Assembly (NCBI RefSeq): GCF_030813715.1
Contig: NZ_JAUSUZ010000001.1
Coordinates: 3,038,001 to 3,102,000 of the forward strand
DNA length: 64,000 nt
Source: Catenuloplanes indicus
GTDB taxonomy: Bacteria > Actinomycetota > Actinomycetes > Mycobacteriales > Micromonosporaceae
Reading direction: 5' to 3'
A program made the position numbers and the translations under genes. Below the pieces are notes generated by a model. It searched no databases. It was not told the origin of the DNA and worked only from the letters and a program-made list of their open reading frames with translations. Below are positions 62,923 through 64,000 of the stretch, in pieces (position 1 is the stretch's first letter; the number at the start of each line of letters is the position of its first letter).

Positions 62923-64000
62923 TCAGGCGGGCAAGGGGGACTTCGGGGAGGTGGGCTCGTCGTCGAGGGACGTAAGGCGGGAGGTTTCCGGGGCGAAGGC
63001 GAGGGCGATCAGCGTGAGCAGCAGGGCCGCGGCGACGTAGAGGGAGACCGCGAACGCGCTGCCGGTGGCGCGGACCAGTTGGATGGCGACGATCGGGGCG
63101 AGGGCGCCACCGAAGATGCCGGCGATCTGGTAGCCCATGGAGGCGCCGGAGTAACGCAGGCGGGTGGAGAACAGTTCGGCGACGAAGGCGGCCTGGGGCC
63201 CGTACATGATGGCGTGGGTGGCCAGGGCGACCACCACGGTAAGCACGATGACCAGCGTGTTGCCGGTGTTCAGCAGCGGGAAGAAGGCGAACGCCCAGGC
63301 GGCGGCGAGGATTGCGCCGGCGGCGTAGACCGGGCGGCGGCCGTAGCGGTCGGAGAGTGCGCCGGCCAGCGGGATGAGCAGCAGCTGCAGGCCGGAGGCG
63401 ACCAGCACGCCGGTCAGCGCGACCGTGCGGGGCAGGCCGACCGTGCCGGTGACGTAGGTGAGCACGTACAGGCTGAAGGTGTAGAACGCGACGTCGGTGC
63501 CGATCCGGGCGGCCATCGCGACCAGCAGGCCGCGTGGGTGCCGGCGCAGCACCTCGACCAGCGGCAGCCGCGCCTTGGTGCCGTGCGCCTCGACGGCGGT
63601 GAACGCGGGGGACTCGGTGACCGACACCCGGATCCACAGGCCGACCAGCACCAGCAGGCCGGACAGCAGGAACGGGATGCGCCAGCCCCAGTCCAGGAAC
63701 GCGGCCTCGGACAGCGTCGCGGACAGTACCCAGAGGACGCCGGACGCGAGCAGGTTGCCGGCCGGCACGCCGACCTGTGGCCAGGACGCGGATAGGCCGC
63801 GGCGGGCCGGGTCGCCGTGTTCCAGTGACATCACGACCGCGCCGCCCCACTCGCCGCCGAGGCCGAGGCCTTGCAGGAATCGCATGGACACGAGGAGGAC
63901 CGGCGCGGCGACGCCGATGGTGGCGTAGGTCGGCAGCAGCCCGATGAGAAACGTGGCGCCGCCCATCAGGATGAGCGTGACGACCAGCACCCCCTTCCGG
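62923..64000 (-). CDS. MHS-type MFS transporter, 5' part beyond the window
   Basis: At least 359 aa visible; the frame runs off the window edge (GRRKG continues before the first Met). FLQGLGLGGEWGGAVVMSLEHGDPARRG is the hallmark of the metabolite:H+ symporter group (proline/betaine, shikimate, citrate-like). The second-half loop GALSDRYGRRPVY is present. Substrate unknown. Convergent with the ABC ATPase. It is not obviously part of the iron locus. Confidence 0.92.
   Translation of the reverse strand, partial: RKGVLVVTLILMGGATFLIGLLPTYATIGVAAPVLLVSMRFLQGLGLGGEWGGAVVMSLEHGDPARRGLSASWPQVGVPAGNLLASGVLWVLSATLSEAAFLDWGWRIPFLLSGLLVLVGLWIRVSVTESPAFTAVEAHGTKARLPLVEVLRRHPRGLLVAMAARIGTDVAFYTFSLYVLTYVTGTVGLPRTVALTGVLVASGLQLLLIPLAGALSDRYGRRPVYAAGAILAAAWAFAFFPLLNTGNTLVIVLTVVVALATHAIMYGPQAAFVAELFSTRLRYSGASMGYQIAGIFGGALAPIVAIQLVRATGSAFAVSLYVAAALLLTLIALAFAPETSRLTSLDDEPTSPKSPLPA

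Overview
This 64 kb window is chromosomal DNA of a very GC-rich Gram-positive actinomycete. Reading frames end mostly in G/C, GTG starts are common, and many genes have a TANNNT box 5-8 nt before the start codon (leaderless transcripts). The fasR-fabD-fabH-acpP-fabF block, XRE/DUF397 pairs, DUF3052/DUF3145 genes, IdeR-type iron boxes and Clp_N and PucR proteins are actinobacterial hallmarks. My best guess is Micromonosporaceae (Actinoplanes/Catenuloplanes-like), which is an inference from style and content.

Layout. 0-1.1 kb: the 3' part of a hydrolase-like gene with a coiled C-terminus, three 32-bp direct repeats and tRNA-Val(TAC). 1.2-9.7 kb: ahpE, DUF3052, a fused alpha/beta 2-oxoacid dehydrogenase E1, a MuiA-like protein, a YjbQ protein and aceE. 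9.8-23.3 kb: a chemoreceptor, SRPBCC, MFS, DUF3592, gltX, CopC, a lipid kinase, an HTH + Clp_N pair, an ABC-2 exporter, a PrmC-like methyltransferase, GNAT and an unusual MBL protein. 23.4-32.5 kb: a Ser/Thr kinase with a ricin domain, moeA, a DUF2000/AraC divergent pair, two tandem-duplicated serine hydrolases and a DUF6082-like membrane protein. 33-35.5 kb: an XRE regulator with two DUF397 genes, a TetR regulator and an unknown 82-aa Cys/Arg-rich protein. 35.6-42.8 kb: fasR and the type II fatty-acid synthase genes with a putative FasR operator, then a GH3 lipoprotein and DUF3145. 43-46.7 kb: a small conserved-looking protein, an alpha/beta hydrolase and a HelD-like helicase. 46.7-49.6 kb: a non-coding, repeat-rich, transposon-bearing island. 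It holds 56-bp and 16-bp tandem repeats and a complete 915-bp IS5-type element inserted into a large hairpin, followed by a MerR gene. 49.6-59.2 kb: an orphan FtsX-type permease, a secreted beta-propeller protein, a CDF metal exporter, a CBM2/Cip1-like secreted protein, surE, a second kinase, a STAS protein and a small membrane protein. 59.2-64 kb: an iron-regulated hydroxamate locus (carrier protein, lysine/ornithine N-monooxygenase, N-acyltransferase, siderophore ABC ATPase) with three iron boxes, then an MHS-type MFS transporter cut by the window end.

How parts work together. aceE makes acetyl-CoA and the fab operon uses it; in mycobacteria these loci are adjacent (aceE, regulator, fabD, acpM, kasA), but here about 26 kb separates aceE from fasR. 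The iron locus has the hydroxylation and acylation steps for a hydroxamate siderophore plus an import ATPase, but no visible synthetase, permease or binding protein, so partners must lie elsewhere. The most open-ended items are the HTH/Clp_N pair under an 18-bp perfect palindrome, the 82-aa peptide next to TetR, the interleaved inverted repeats over the transposase start, and the catalytically divergent MBL and kinase proteins.
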